NCBI GenBank assembly: GCA_031284645.1
Contig: JAITXS010000144.1
Span: forward strand, 1 to 7,090
From: Spirochaetaceae bacterium
GTDB lineage: Bacteria; Spirochaetota; Spirochaetia; Treponematales; Breznakiellaceae
Length of the DNA: 7,090 nucleotides
Direction of reading: 5' to 3'
Part shown: positions 1 to 5,996 of the stretch, one piece after another
Position numbering within the stretch: position 1 is the first letter of the stretch
Layout of the letters: each line of letters begins with the position of its first letter
The notes under the pieces: model-generated
Seen by the model: only the letters and a program-made list of their open reading frames with translations
Told to the model about the DNA's origin: nothing
Database searches by the model: none
Program-made: the position numbers and the translations under genes

Positions 1-1825
1 ATGTTTGAGTAGTACTGCCCGCGCCGCCGCCTGCGCCGGTACAGACCTGAATGGTGGTAGGTTTGTAAAAAGCTTTCAGCTCGATTATTTTGCCACCCGC
101 GCCGCCCGGATGAGCGTCAAAAGAGTCCCCCCCCGGATATGCGGCCCCCACGGGATCCGTACTGAAAATTTTAGACTCAATTTGTACTGTCCGTGACCAG
201 CCTGAGCCGCCGCCGCCCGCGCCGACGATTTCAAAACAGTAAACGCCGCGGGGAAGGGTAAGAGATGTAACAGGGATATTGCCACTATATTGGTAGAGCA
301 GACTCCCTATAGGGACGCCTATAGAAACATATTCTTCTTTATAGCCGGGATTGTTAGACCCGAACATATCATTAAGGTCGAGCGTACCGTTGCCGTTTTC
401 AAAAAAGACAATAACATCATTGGCGAAAGATATTTGAAGATAGGCGATAGAATCGACCCGTGCAGTCAGCTCGATATAAAAGAATCCGGAACTTTTAAAC
501 TCACCACCACCTGTAAGGGAGAGGGGAATAAGGGCGGTACGATTTACAACAGATATAAGGGCATAATCGGGACAGGTCGCCATCGTGCCAATTTTGACAT
601 TGGAAAAAGAGCTGGCAATAATATTGTCGGGAAGATTTTTAACCGTGAGGAAAGCAGAATATTCGGTAGGAGGCGGGGGCTGTGGGAGGATGGAAGCGTT
701 AAAGAGGCCATTACCGGCGGTAAAAATAATTTCATACCGGTCTTTTTTAGCTATGACAATTTTTGTGTGATCATCTATATTGATGGTGATGGAGAGAAAA
801 AAGACACCTGTTTTAGAGAAATGATTTCCCTCGGTATCGCTTAATGGGATAAGGGCTGTGGCTTTATTATCTGCGTATGAAACTTTGATGGCGGAAAAAT
901 CGGAGCATGTACCGGCGTCACCAATAGAGAGCCCTGAAAAATCAGAGGCGATAGTATTCGCGGGTAAATTTATAACGGTCAAATAACTTAGCGGCGGCGG
1001 CTGTGGTAAGCGGGATGCGTCAAAAAGACCATTACCGTTAATAAATGGAATTTCATACTGGTCTTTTTTCGCGATAATAATTTTTGTATAGTCGTCAATA
1101 TTAATTTTTATGGAGAGAAAAAAGACGCCTGTTTTCGAGAAATGATTACCATCCGACCCGCTTAAGGGGATCATGGCTTTAGCCTTGCCGTCCTCATATG
1201 TCATGGTAATGGCGGTATAATTTTTGCAAGTTCCGGCGTCCCCGATAGCGACATCGGAGAAATCGGTTAAAAGTGTATTTTGGGGCAGGTTGATAACGGT
1301 CAAATAGCTCACGACAGGGGGCGATGGAATTTCCGGCTGCGGTAATTTGGTAGCGTCAAAAAAGGCGCTACCGTTTACGAGGTCTATTTGGTACCTGTCA
1401 TTTTTGGAGATGGTAATTTTTGTCAGGTCATCGACATTAATTTTTATGGAGAGGAAAAAGGGGCCGCTTTTCGCAAGGGGAGCGCCGGCTGAATCGGTCA
1501 AGGGTATTTGAGCAGTGGCCTTGCCGTTCTCGTATGTCATGGTAATGGCGCTGTAGTTTTTGCATGTTCCGACATCCCCTATAGAGAGGTCTGCAAAGGC
1601 AGCGGCAACCGTGTTGGCGGGTAGATTAATAACCGCGAGTGAGTGCGGAAGCGCAAAGGGCGCGGTTTGTGTGTCAGTGCCGTCTGTGCTGTCTGTGCCG
1701 CTGTCCGTGCCGTCCTGCGTGGAGGGCAATCCCTCCTTATAATCGACAAGCGGGTCTAAATCGCACGCCTGCAACATGATAAAAGCAGCCAAGGCGAAAA
1801 AAAGATATTTTGCTTTATTTTGCAT
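1..1825 (-). CDS. Large repeat-containing lipoprotein with glycine-rich C-terminal domain (3' end beyond window)
   Basis: The frame is open for 608 codons from the ATG at 1825 to the window edge without a stop. The N-terminus is a lipoprotein signal peptide ending FIMLQAC, with lipidated Cys21 and Asp22 at +2. Residues 35-54 are a Thr/Asp/Gly/Ser tether. Four tandem units begin at Leu63, Leu175, Leu282 and Leu393. The first three are each 102 residues and start with L-x-VINLP; the fourth is diverged. Every unit has one Cys at unit position 26 (Cys88, 200, 307, 418), and Pro-rich linkers join them. From about residue 509 a glycine-rich domain begins (SLTLPRGVYCFEIVGAGGG), resembling the Gly-rich domains of bacterial surface proteins. 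AGGAGA lies 9 bases upstream of the start. Adhesion or mating-pair contact is an inference; no enzyme motif is visible. Confidence 0.9.
   Translation of the reverse strand, partial: MQNKAKYLFFALAAFIMLQACDLDPLVDYKEGLPSTQDGTDSGTDSTDGTDTQTAPFALPHSLAVINLPANTVAAAFADLSIGDVGTCKNYSAITMTYENGKATAQIPLTDSAGAPLAKSGPFFLSIKINVDDLTKITISKNDRYQIDLVNGSAFFDATKLPQPEIPSPPVVSYLTVINLPQNTLLTDFSDVAIGDAGTCKNYTAITMTYEDGKAKAMIPLSGSDGNHFSKTGVFFLSIKINIDDYTKIIIAKKDQYEIPFINGNGLFDASRLPQPPPLSYLTVINLPANTIASDFSGLSIGDAGTCSDFSAIKVSYADNKATALIPLSDTEGNHFSKTGVFFLSITINIDDHTKIVIAKKDRYEIIFTAGNGLFNASILPQPPPPTEYSAFLTVKNLPDNIIASSFSNVKIGTMATCPDYALISVVNRTALIPLSLTGGGEFKSSGFFYIELTARVDSIAYLQISFANDVIVFFENGNGTLDLNDMFGSNNPGYKEEYVSIGVPIGSLLYQYSGNIPVTSLTLPRGVYCFEIVGAGGGGSGWSRTVQIESKIFSTDPVGAAYPGGDSFDAHPGGAGGKIIELKAFYKPTTIQVCTGAGGGAGSTTQT
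127..134 (-). repeat. G8 homopolymer on the coding strand of the lipoprotein gene
   Basis: Eight consecutive C on the plus strand give eight G on the coding strand, spanning codons for Pro564-Gly565-Gly566-Asp567 in the glycine-rich domain. It is the only G/C run of this length I see in the window. Shifted frames meet stops soon afterwards (complements of stops at 117-119 and 85-87), so a one-base slip in either direction would truncate the C-terminus. Confidence 0.8.
362..649 (-). repeat. Lipoprotein tandem unit 4, diverged (residues 393-488)
   Basis: A shorter, diverged copy of about 96 residues. It keeps LTVKNLPDN at the start, Cys418 at unit position 26 (MATCPDYALI), TALIPLS in the middle and ENGNGTLDLND at the end. 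It has lost the KKD-x-YEI sequence of units 2 and 3. It adjoins the glycine-rich domain and may be the oldest unit or one adapted to that junction. Confidence 0.75.
677..982 (-). repeat. Lipoprotein tandem unit 3 (residues 282-383)
   Basis: The third unit. It starts at LTVINLPANT, has Cys307 at unit position 26 and ends at NASILPQP, with a PPPP-containing linker after it. DNA at 790-826 matches unit 2 at 1111-1147 with 2 differences in 37 bases. Confidence 0.9.
790..1147 (-). repeat. Near-identical 37-bp direct repeat between units 2 and 3
   Basis: The 37 bases at 1111-1147 and at 790-826 differ at two positions and lie in the same frame 321 bases apart, the exact length of unit plus linker (107 codons). 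Recombination between them would remove or add one in-frame unit. The feature span covers both copies and the DNA between them. Confidence 0.85.
998..1303 (-). repeat. Lipoprotein tandem unit 2 (residues 175-276)
   Basis: The second unit, exactly as long as units 1 and 3 (102 residues). It starts at LTVINLPQNT, has Cys200 at unit position 26 and ends at DASRLPQP, followed by the short linker PPLSY. It shares near-identical DNA blocks with both neighbours, so it sits centrally in the duplication history. Confidence 0.9.
1334..1639 (-). repeat. Lipoprotein tandem unit 1 (residues 63-164)
   Basis: The first of four tandem coding units. It starts at LAVINLPANT, has Cys88 at unit position 26 in the context GTCKNYSAITMTY, then FFLSIKIN and KNDRYQI, and ends at DATKLPQP. 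A ten-residue Pro-rich linker leads to unit 2. Its DNA at 1518-1550 matches unit 2 at 1182-1214 with 2 differences in 33 bases. Confidence 0.88.
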
Positions 1826-1834
1826 AGGGTATTT

Positions 1835-1841
1835 TCTCCTA
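1835..1841 (-). promoter_or_regulatory. Shine-Dalgarno of the lipoprotein gene, overlapping the upstream stop
   Basis: On the coding strand the sequence TAGGAGA contains the stop codon TAG of the barrel gene and the AGGAGA ribosome binding site, 9 bases before the lipoprotein ATG. This fixes the start at 1825 and implies translation linked to the barrel gene. Confidence 0.85.
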
Positions 1842-2339
1842 ATATAATTTTATACTTACGCCAATATTGACAGATTGGAGTTTATAACCAGTCTCGACAT
1901 AAGCAGCCAACATGGAACCGAAAAAATAATGAACGCCGAGGCGAAAATCATACAAATGAACAGGGATAGGGTCTTTATAACCGGCATTTTCCAGTTCATG
2001 ATTACGCAGGAATCCGAAATCAAAACAGTAAATAAAAAAAAAGTCCGCGTTTTCGACATCGAGATCGGGGTGATAGGCGATACGTGGGCCGAAGCTGGTA
2101 AGATTGGGGTAAGGAGCCTGCATAAAAAACCCCAAACTCAACGGAGGGAAAATCGGCAACATATAGTCAAAAGAAAGAGCAATATTAAAATCAAATTTAT
2201 CCGGCAGGATATATCTGCCGATTTGAATATTGACAAACAGGGAATTTTTGTCGGCGGCTTCCGGGTGAGATGAAAAATCAAGGGAAAAAGCTGCAGCGGC
2301 AAGCGTTAAAAAAATGCATGAAAACAGATATTTTTTCAT
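1839..2339 (-). CDS. Predicted small outer-membrane beta-barrel protein
   Basis: A 166-aa exported protein that I cannot assign to a named family. MKKYLFSCIFLTLAAAAFS is a clear Sec signal peptide, with cleavage probably after Ser19. The mature part divides into eight strand-like segments with alternating hydrophobic residues (about 33-44, 51-61, 67-75, 81-90, 99-111, 128-140, 143-154 and 157-166). The last segment is NIGVSIKLY with a C-terminal aromatic residue, the usual end of an outer-membrane barrel. An eight-stranded barrel of this length is structurally reasonable. The start follows the previous stop by 3 bases with only a weak GTGG upstream, which suggests translational coupling. A run of nine T on the coding strand (2034-2042) encodes three Phe. 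It could be a channel partner, an anchor for the neighbouring lipoprotein, or an unrelated surface protein; a lipocalin-like fold is less likely. Confidence 0.82.
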   Translation of the reverse strand: MKKYLFSCIFLTLAAAAFSLDFSSHPEAADKNSLFVNIQIGRYILPDKFDFNIALSFDYMLPIFPPLSLGFFMQAPYPNLTSFGPRIAYHPDLDVENADFFFIYCFDFGFLRNHELENAGYKDPIPVHLYDFRLGVHYFFGSMLAAYVETGYKLQSVNIGVSIKLY

Positions 2340-2342
2340 ACA

Positions 2343-2792
2343 TTAATCGACCACATGAATAAGGGCGATTTCTCTTGCGCCGTTTTCAGTGAACGCCTGC
2401 AAAAAAGAATCCCCTGCTTTAAGGGCGGTGATAGTAACACCGGCACCGGTAATTTTTACATCAAGGATATCATGTTCGTATAGATATACGAACATCAAAT
2501 TATTTTGCGTTTTAAGGGAGAGGAGAGAAAATTGCACATAAGCCTGATAACCTTTTTTGAGGTTAAGGGTTATCGCGCCGAAATCGAATAGCTGTTCATT
2601 TTCGCCTGCGTCCGTCTGTACACCGACAATACAGGCGGCATGAGTAAAATTCTTGTCTTTATCACCGGCATAAAAAAAGAAAGAAGAAAAATGAGAAGAC
2701 AGAATGATAAAAAAAACAAGAAAATTAAAAAGCAGAGAGATAACTGCAACGGTCAAAACCGAGCGTCTTTTGAGATTGTTAGAATACCACAT
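2343..2792 (-). CDS. Small membrane-anchored periplasmic protein, unrecognised, downstream of trbI
   Basis: I do not recognise this 149-aa protein. A basic start (NLKRR) is followed by a long hydrophobic stretch at about 11-41, most simply an uncleaved N-terminal anchor with the rest outside the inner membrane. The remaining 100 residues alternate hydrophobic and polar residues in beta-strand fashion (GAITLNLKKGYQAYVQFSLL, NNLMFVYLYEHDI). The last 40 residues, including VKITGAGVTITALKAGDSFL and a final IALIHV, resemble the end of a bacterial Ig-like (BIG2-type) domain, though only about half a domain is present. The start has AAGGA at 6-base spacing. It begins 11 bases after trbI and ends 3 bases before the next gene, so co-expression with the transfer genes is expected. 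A role at the channel is inferred from position only. Confidence 0.8.
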   Translation of the reverse strand: MWYSNNLKRRSVLTVAVISLLFNFLVFFIILSSHFSSFFFYAGDKDKNFTHAACIVGVQTDAGENEQLFDFGAITLNLKKGYQAYVQFSLLSLKTQNNLMFVYLYEHDILDVKITGAGVTITALKAGDSFLQAFTENGAREIALIHVVD

Positions 2793-2798
2793 AGTACA

Positions 2799-2803
2799 TC
2801 CTT
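2799..2803 (-). promoter_or_regulatory. Shine-Dalgarno of the 149-aa gene
   Basis: AAGGA on the coding strand directly after the trbI stop codon, 6 bases before the ATG at 2792. It supports the chosen start and shows no room for a promoter between trbI and this gene. Confidence 0.7.
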
Positions 2804-4243
2804 TTATTTTTTCAGATCATATTTTTGTTTAACCGGATAATCATCAAGGGGAGGAAGATATACCGGTTTATTGAGCATGATATTGATGGGAGTGCCACTG
2901 TCCACGGTGATAGTGGGCTGAATATCGAGGGCGCGATTGATGATATTATTTCCGAGCTGGTTGACCAGTCCGGTATTGGCTTGAGCCATAGAAGCGGCGG
3001 TATTATCGGAGCCGAGTTTGGCAGCGTCTGAGGTTAATCTGGAATTCGCAATAGTGAAGGCGGCAATAATTCCGGCAGCTTTCAGGTATTGAAACCAATT
3101 TTCATGATATTCACCTTTTTGTCCTGAACGGCCTTGAGCGTCTACGCCATTCATCCCGCCAAGGTCAAGTGTGAACCCATCGGGCCGGATAAGGGTATTC
3201 CATATAATTTGCACACGGCTTTGGGCATACGAGATAGAGCTGTTGTATTTTGCGACAAGCAAGGTGCCTTGAGGGAGTAGAAGATGTTTACCGCTTTTTG
3301 AATCGTACACATTATTAATTACCCGTGCAGTTATGTCGCCGGGGAGGTCGGTATTGATACCGGTGACAAGGACTCCGGGAATGATGGTGCCCGTCCACAA
3401 GGTATCTTCGTTTAAAAAATAGCCGTTTCGAATAGTGTCCCCGCTACCCGTGCCGTTATAAAACTGATTTTTGTTACTCTGTCCATTTTGGGTTTGGTAG
3501 GCACTTTGATTGGGCGGGGTGCCGTAATTTTGCGGCATGGTGCCCTCCGATCCATTTCGCAAGGAAGCGAGGCGATTTACATAATCCTGTGCACTTGCAT
3601 AAGGATCGGAGGGCGGGTTTTGTGTGTTGTTCGCATAATTTGTTTGAGGGGCCTTGGATGCAAACAGGCTGCCCTCAATTTGAGGAATCAATGGAGATAA
3701 ATGCGCCATGTTTTTTTGTATATCGGATGGGTATGATTCTCTATACCCGCCGCCGTAGCCGTTGCCGCCGCCTGTGCCGCCGCCTGTGCCGTTACCAGCG
3801 CCGTAGCCGTTGCCGGCGTTTTCTCTGTTTTCTCCGGAATTTCCCTGAATGTTTTGCGCTCTCTCCGGATAATACCTGTTATTTTCATAAGGCGGCAAAC
3901 CGGGATTAGAAACCGCCTCCTCTGAATTCCTCGGGAGGGTGTCCGGCACAGGAGGAGAGGCGTCATTGCGCAGCATATTTTGAAGTGCCCTGTCCCGTTC
4001 ATCTATCAAAAAATCAGCGGGTCTGGCATTGGAAGCATTTTCAGTCCCGCTTTTTCCGTTTTTTTTCTTGCTGCCCATATTATTGGTAATGAGGCCGAAA
4101 ACCGCAATGACGGATATGACAAGAACGGCTATTTTTAAGACCTTTCCCCGTTGAAAAAATCCGGGCATTTCATTTTTTGTCTCATCTGCCGGATTGAGGA
4201 ATTTTGCCGGTTCTTCGGGTTCGTTTTGATTTTCGTCACTCAC
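2804..4243 (-). CDS. trbI: TrbI/VirB10-type envelope-spanning core protein (GTG start)
   Basis: Spans both membranes in type IV secretion systems, linking inner-membrane energy input to the outer-membrane pore. The protein has 479 aa. A charged cytoplasmic N-terminus is followed by a transmembrane helix near 35-53. A long low-complexity periplasmic linker (about 60-280) is rich in Asn, Gly, Pro and Gln, with a Gly/Asn/Tyr block at 143-166. The TrbI/VirB10 domain covers about 284-466: GTIIPGVLVTGINTDLPGD, NVYDSKSGKHLLLPQGT, YAQSRVQIIWNTLIRPDG and the late DIQPTITVDSGTPINIMLNK followed by VYLPP. The hydrophobic stretch at 388-400 lies where the outer-membrane antenna sits in VirB10. The start codon is GTG, chosen because AAGGAG lies 8 bases upstream and the next Met would lose the acidic N-terminus. 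The stop is 11 bases before the next gene. Confidence 0.97.
   Translation of the reverse strand: MSDENQNEPEEPAKFLNPADETKNEMPGFFQRGKVLKIAVLVISVIAVFGLITNNMGSKKKNGKSGTENASNARPADFLIDERDRALQNMLRNDASPPVPDTLPRNSEEAVSNPGLPPYENNRYYPERAQNIQGNSGENRENAGNGYGAGNGTGGGTGGGNGYGGGYRESYPSDIQKNMAHLSPLIPQIEGSLFASKAPQTNYANNTQNPPSDPYASAQDYVNRLASLRNGSEGTMPQNYGTPPNQSAYQTQNGQSNKNQFYNGTGSGDTIRNGYFLNEDTLWTGTIIPGVLVTGINTDLPGDITARVINNVYDSKSGKHLLLPQGTLLVAKYNSSISYAQSRVQIIWNTLIRPDGFTLDLGGMNGVDAQGRSGQKGEYHENWFQYLKAAGIIAAFTIANSRLTSDAAKLGSDNTAASMAQANTGLVNQLGNNIINRALDIQPTITVDSGTPINIMLNKPVYLPPLDDYPVKQKYDLKK
3751..3814 (-). repeat. Short GC-rich repeats encoding the Gly-rich linker of TrbI
   Basis: A 12-base unit gccgccgcctgt occurs twice in tandem (3764-3775 and 3776-3787) and is flanked by two copies of cgccgtagccgttgcc (3751-3766 and 3799-3814). 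Together they encode Gly/Asn/Thr/Tyr residues 143-164 of TrbI. The array looks like a linker grown by slippage in multiples of three, so length may vary between strains without loss of frame. Confidence 0.75.
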
Positions 4244-4248
4244 GCGCT

Positions 4249-5268
4249 TTACTCCTTTTTTTCGATAGAGATTTTGTCTGTTTTCAATCTGACGGTAATT
4301 TTTTTTATCAGTTTATCAATAATGATCAAATTACCTGAAACCCGATAATTTACAATATCGGCACGGTTTTCAAAGATGGCGGGCAATTCATTTTGCAGGA
4401 CACGTTCATCAAATGCGATATATGTTTTTTTCCCGTCATCGTATACAAGACGGGGAAACCATGCCGGTTTACGAAAAATTCCGTATGTTACTTTATAATC
4501 GAAAGAGAGGAATCGGGGATCAACACTTTCCATTTCCTGTTTTATGGTAACCGGATTTTTTCTTTCGTTTTCCGGTGCCGGTTTGATAAAATTTTTAGGG
4601 AATCCGCTTAGCTTGTATTGCCATCTGACTATAGGCATATAAGAATCACGAAAACTTTTTAATGCCAGATGATATACCCGCCGGTCGGTGTTTATTATCA
4701 GGGACGCTTCGAGGGCTGATGCGGAAGGTTTTATATAGATATGCTGCCGTTCTTCTCCAAAACTGTTGCTCACCCCGCCGCCTAATATCCATCGTTCACT
4801 GTCCGAAATAAAAGGCAGATCTAAAATTTGTTCACCAACCTCAAGATAAATATCCGTTGTCCGCAACGGCTGGGTATATACCTCATATACCCAATCCGGA
4901 TGGTAATCATAAATAATGGCGGCATAAGAATAATCTTTAGGGGATTTTATTCCGCTCGCCGTTGCTTCTGCAACAGCCGGTTGTCCCTTTTTCTCCGGGC
5001 CTTTTACTTCTTTTTCCGGTACATAAAACGGTTTTTCAACAACCACAATTTCAGGCTCCAATTCAAGAACGGTATTTTCAATGAGCCAATTTTCTTCCTC
5101 TGCGTTCTCTTTTTCTTTAAGCTCTTTGAGCTCCCGTTCACTAAGGGGGTTGCCGTCTTTACCCAAGCTTATAGCCGAGCCGCTTTGATTTCGGGCGACA
5201 TTTTCCATGTCCAAAGTTTTACAGCCGCCAATAAAAGAGATAATTAAAACAATAATAAATAAGCGCAT
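4249..5268 (-). CDS. trbG: TrbG/VirB9/CagX-type core protein with lipoprotein signal
   Basis: Periplasmic and outer-membrane core component of the type IV channel, 339 aa. The N-terminus MRLFIIVLIISFIGGC is a short signal peptide ending in a lipobox (I-G-G-C, Cys16), so the protein is probably lipidated, unlike ordinary TrbG with a plain Sec signal. Residues 42-100 form a Glu/Lys-rich segment likely to be helical. The CagX/VirB9 domain spans about 117-335. DYHPDWVYEVYTQPLRTTDI, VGEQIL, RQHIYIKP and NTDRRVYHLAL are close to family consensus, and the C-terminal lobe has WFPRLVYDDGKKTYIAF, ELPAIF and NYRVSGNLIIIDKL. This C-terminal part normally pairs with VirB10 and VirB7-type lipoproteins. The start has AGAGG 5 bases upstream. 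The gene ends 5 bases before trbI, and no separate trbH lies between them. Confidence 0.95.
   Translation of the reverse strand: MRLFIIVLIISFIGGCKTLDMENVARNQSGSAISLGKDGNPLSERELKELKEKENAEEENWLIENTVLELEPEIVVVEKPFYVPEKEVKGPEKKGQPAVAEATASGIKSPKDYSYAAIIYDYHPDWVYEVYTQPLRTTDIYLEVGEQILDLPFISDSERWILGGGVSNSFGEERQHIYIKPSASALEASLIINTDRRVYHLALKSFRDSYMPIVRWQYKLSGFPKNFIKPAPENERKNPVTIKQEMESVDPRFLSFDYKVTYGIFRKPAWFPRLVYDDGKKTYIAFDERVLQNELPAIFENRADIVNYRVSGNLIIIDKLIKKITVRLKTDKISIEKKE
4252..4257 (-). promoter_or_regulatory. Shine-Dalgarno deciding the GTG start of trbI
   Basis: AAGGAG on the coding strand, 8 bases before GTG at 4243 and lying just inside the 3' end of trbG. It supports the GTG as the true start although it is not ATG. 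Confidence 0.8.
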
Positions 5269-5286
5269 TTTTTCCTCTTTGTGTTT

Positions 5287-5967
5287 CTATAGCCTTGTCA
5301 TATCATAGTTATCTACATAGATACCTAAAGGATTAGTTTGAATATTTTTTTCCGTGGGCGTTAATAATTTAATGGTAAAAATCCCCCTCATTCTCACCTT
5401 GTTTGGTGTGGAGGCTCCTTGCGCTGTTGTATTTTCTATCCAGTCGACCTGATAACTGCCATTGGTTAATTTTAAAATTGTCTCGATTTGAATTGCGCGT
5501 TTGGTTGAGCCGACAAGAGGAAAAGGAGAAGCGGCGCGTAATTCGGCGGTCATTTTTCTTTCACAGATACTGCTGACCATATCATAGCACTTTGTTATAT
5601 CGCGGAAGAGGATATCGGCGTCAAAAGGTATCGTTCTTAAATAAGTAAGAAACATCCTGATTTGGAATTGAATAGCCGCTTCCGGGATGGCTATCTCCCC
5701 CGATTGCCTGACTTCGCCGAGATATTGAGCTTCTCCGTGCGGCATGACATTAACAAGAACTGGTACAGTTTTTTGTAAATTAACCGCGTAAAACAAGCCG
5801 CAAATACTTGCGGCAACAAATAATAAAAGGATATAAGAAATCGTGCGCCATTTCTTTTTATCTTTTTCGGCAACAGCTAACAAGTCGCCGTACATTTTAT
5901 CCTGAGCGTCAAACGGGTTGTTTACTGCAAGGGGTTTGTAGGTTGTATTTTTATGTAGAGAGGCCAT
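5287..5967 (-). CDS. trbF: TrbF/VirB8-type inner-membrane assembly factor
   Basis: Bitopic inner-membrane protein of 226 aa, the usual size for TrbF. VirB8-family proteins are assembly factors of type IV secretion systems that contact the VirB6, VirB9 and VirB10 counterparts in the periplasm. A short cytoplasmic N-terminus is followed by one transmembrane helix near residues 42-62 and a periplasmic domain. Family signs are VPVLV just after the membrane helix, VDWIE near 174-178 and the late NPLGIYV motif at 212-218, which is typical of TrbF C-termini. The start is supported by AAGGAG with 8-base spacing. The stop is 18 bases before trbG, and the position between trbL and trbG matches Ti-type trb operons. 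No truncation or frameshift is seen. Confidence 0.94.
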   Translation of the reverse strand: MASLHKNTTYKPLAVNNPFDAQDKMYGDLLAVAEKDKKKWRTISYILLLFVAASICGLFYAVNLQKTVPVLVNVMPHGEAQYLGEVRQSGEIAIPEAAIQFQIRMFLTYLRTIPFDADILFRDITKCYDMVSSICERKMTAELRAASPFPLVGSTKRAIQIETILKLTNGSYQVDWIENTTAQGASTPNKVRMRGIFTIKLLTPTEKNIQTNPLGIYVDNYDMTRL

Positions 5968-5975
5968 GTTTTTAG

Positions 5976-5981
5976 CTCCTT
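5976..5981 (-). promoter_or_regulatory. Shine-Dalgarno of trbF
   Basis: AAGGAG on the coding strand, 8 bases before the ATG at 5967, within the 29-base gap after trbL. It is among the strongest ribosome binding sites in the window. Confidence 0.8.
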
Positions 5982-5996
5982 AACTTTAATTTGGGT

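Noticed and set aside
290..844. 184-aa open frame on the plus strand
   Set aside because: It lies antisense to lipoprotein units 3-4 and the start of the glycine-rich domain, has no recognisable motif, and the opposite strand shows clear repeats and domains.
2034..2042. Run of nine T on the coding strand of the barrel gene as a second phase-variation tract
   Set aside because: A/T runs of 7-8 are common across the window, including in trbG and trbI, so this one does not stand out.
1875..2273. 132-aa open frame on the plus strand
   Set aside because: Antisense shadow of the barrel gene, whose signal peptide, strand pattern and spacing are convincing.
3688..4002. 104-aa open frame on the minus strand within trbI, rich in Ala and Thr
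   Set aside because: Out-of-frame reading of the repetitive TrbI linker; TrbI itself is intact in the other frame.
5968..5996. Possible promoter or terminator between trbL and trbF
   Set aside because: Only 29 bases, AT-rich, with no hairpin and most of it used by the trbF ribosome binding site.
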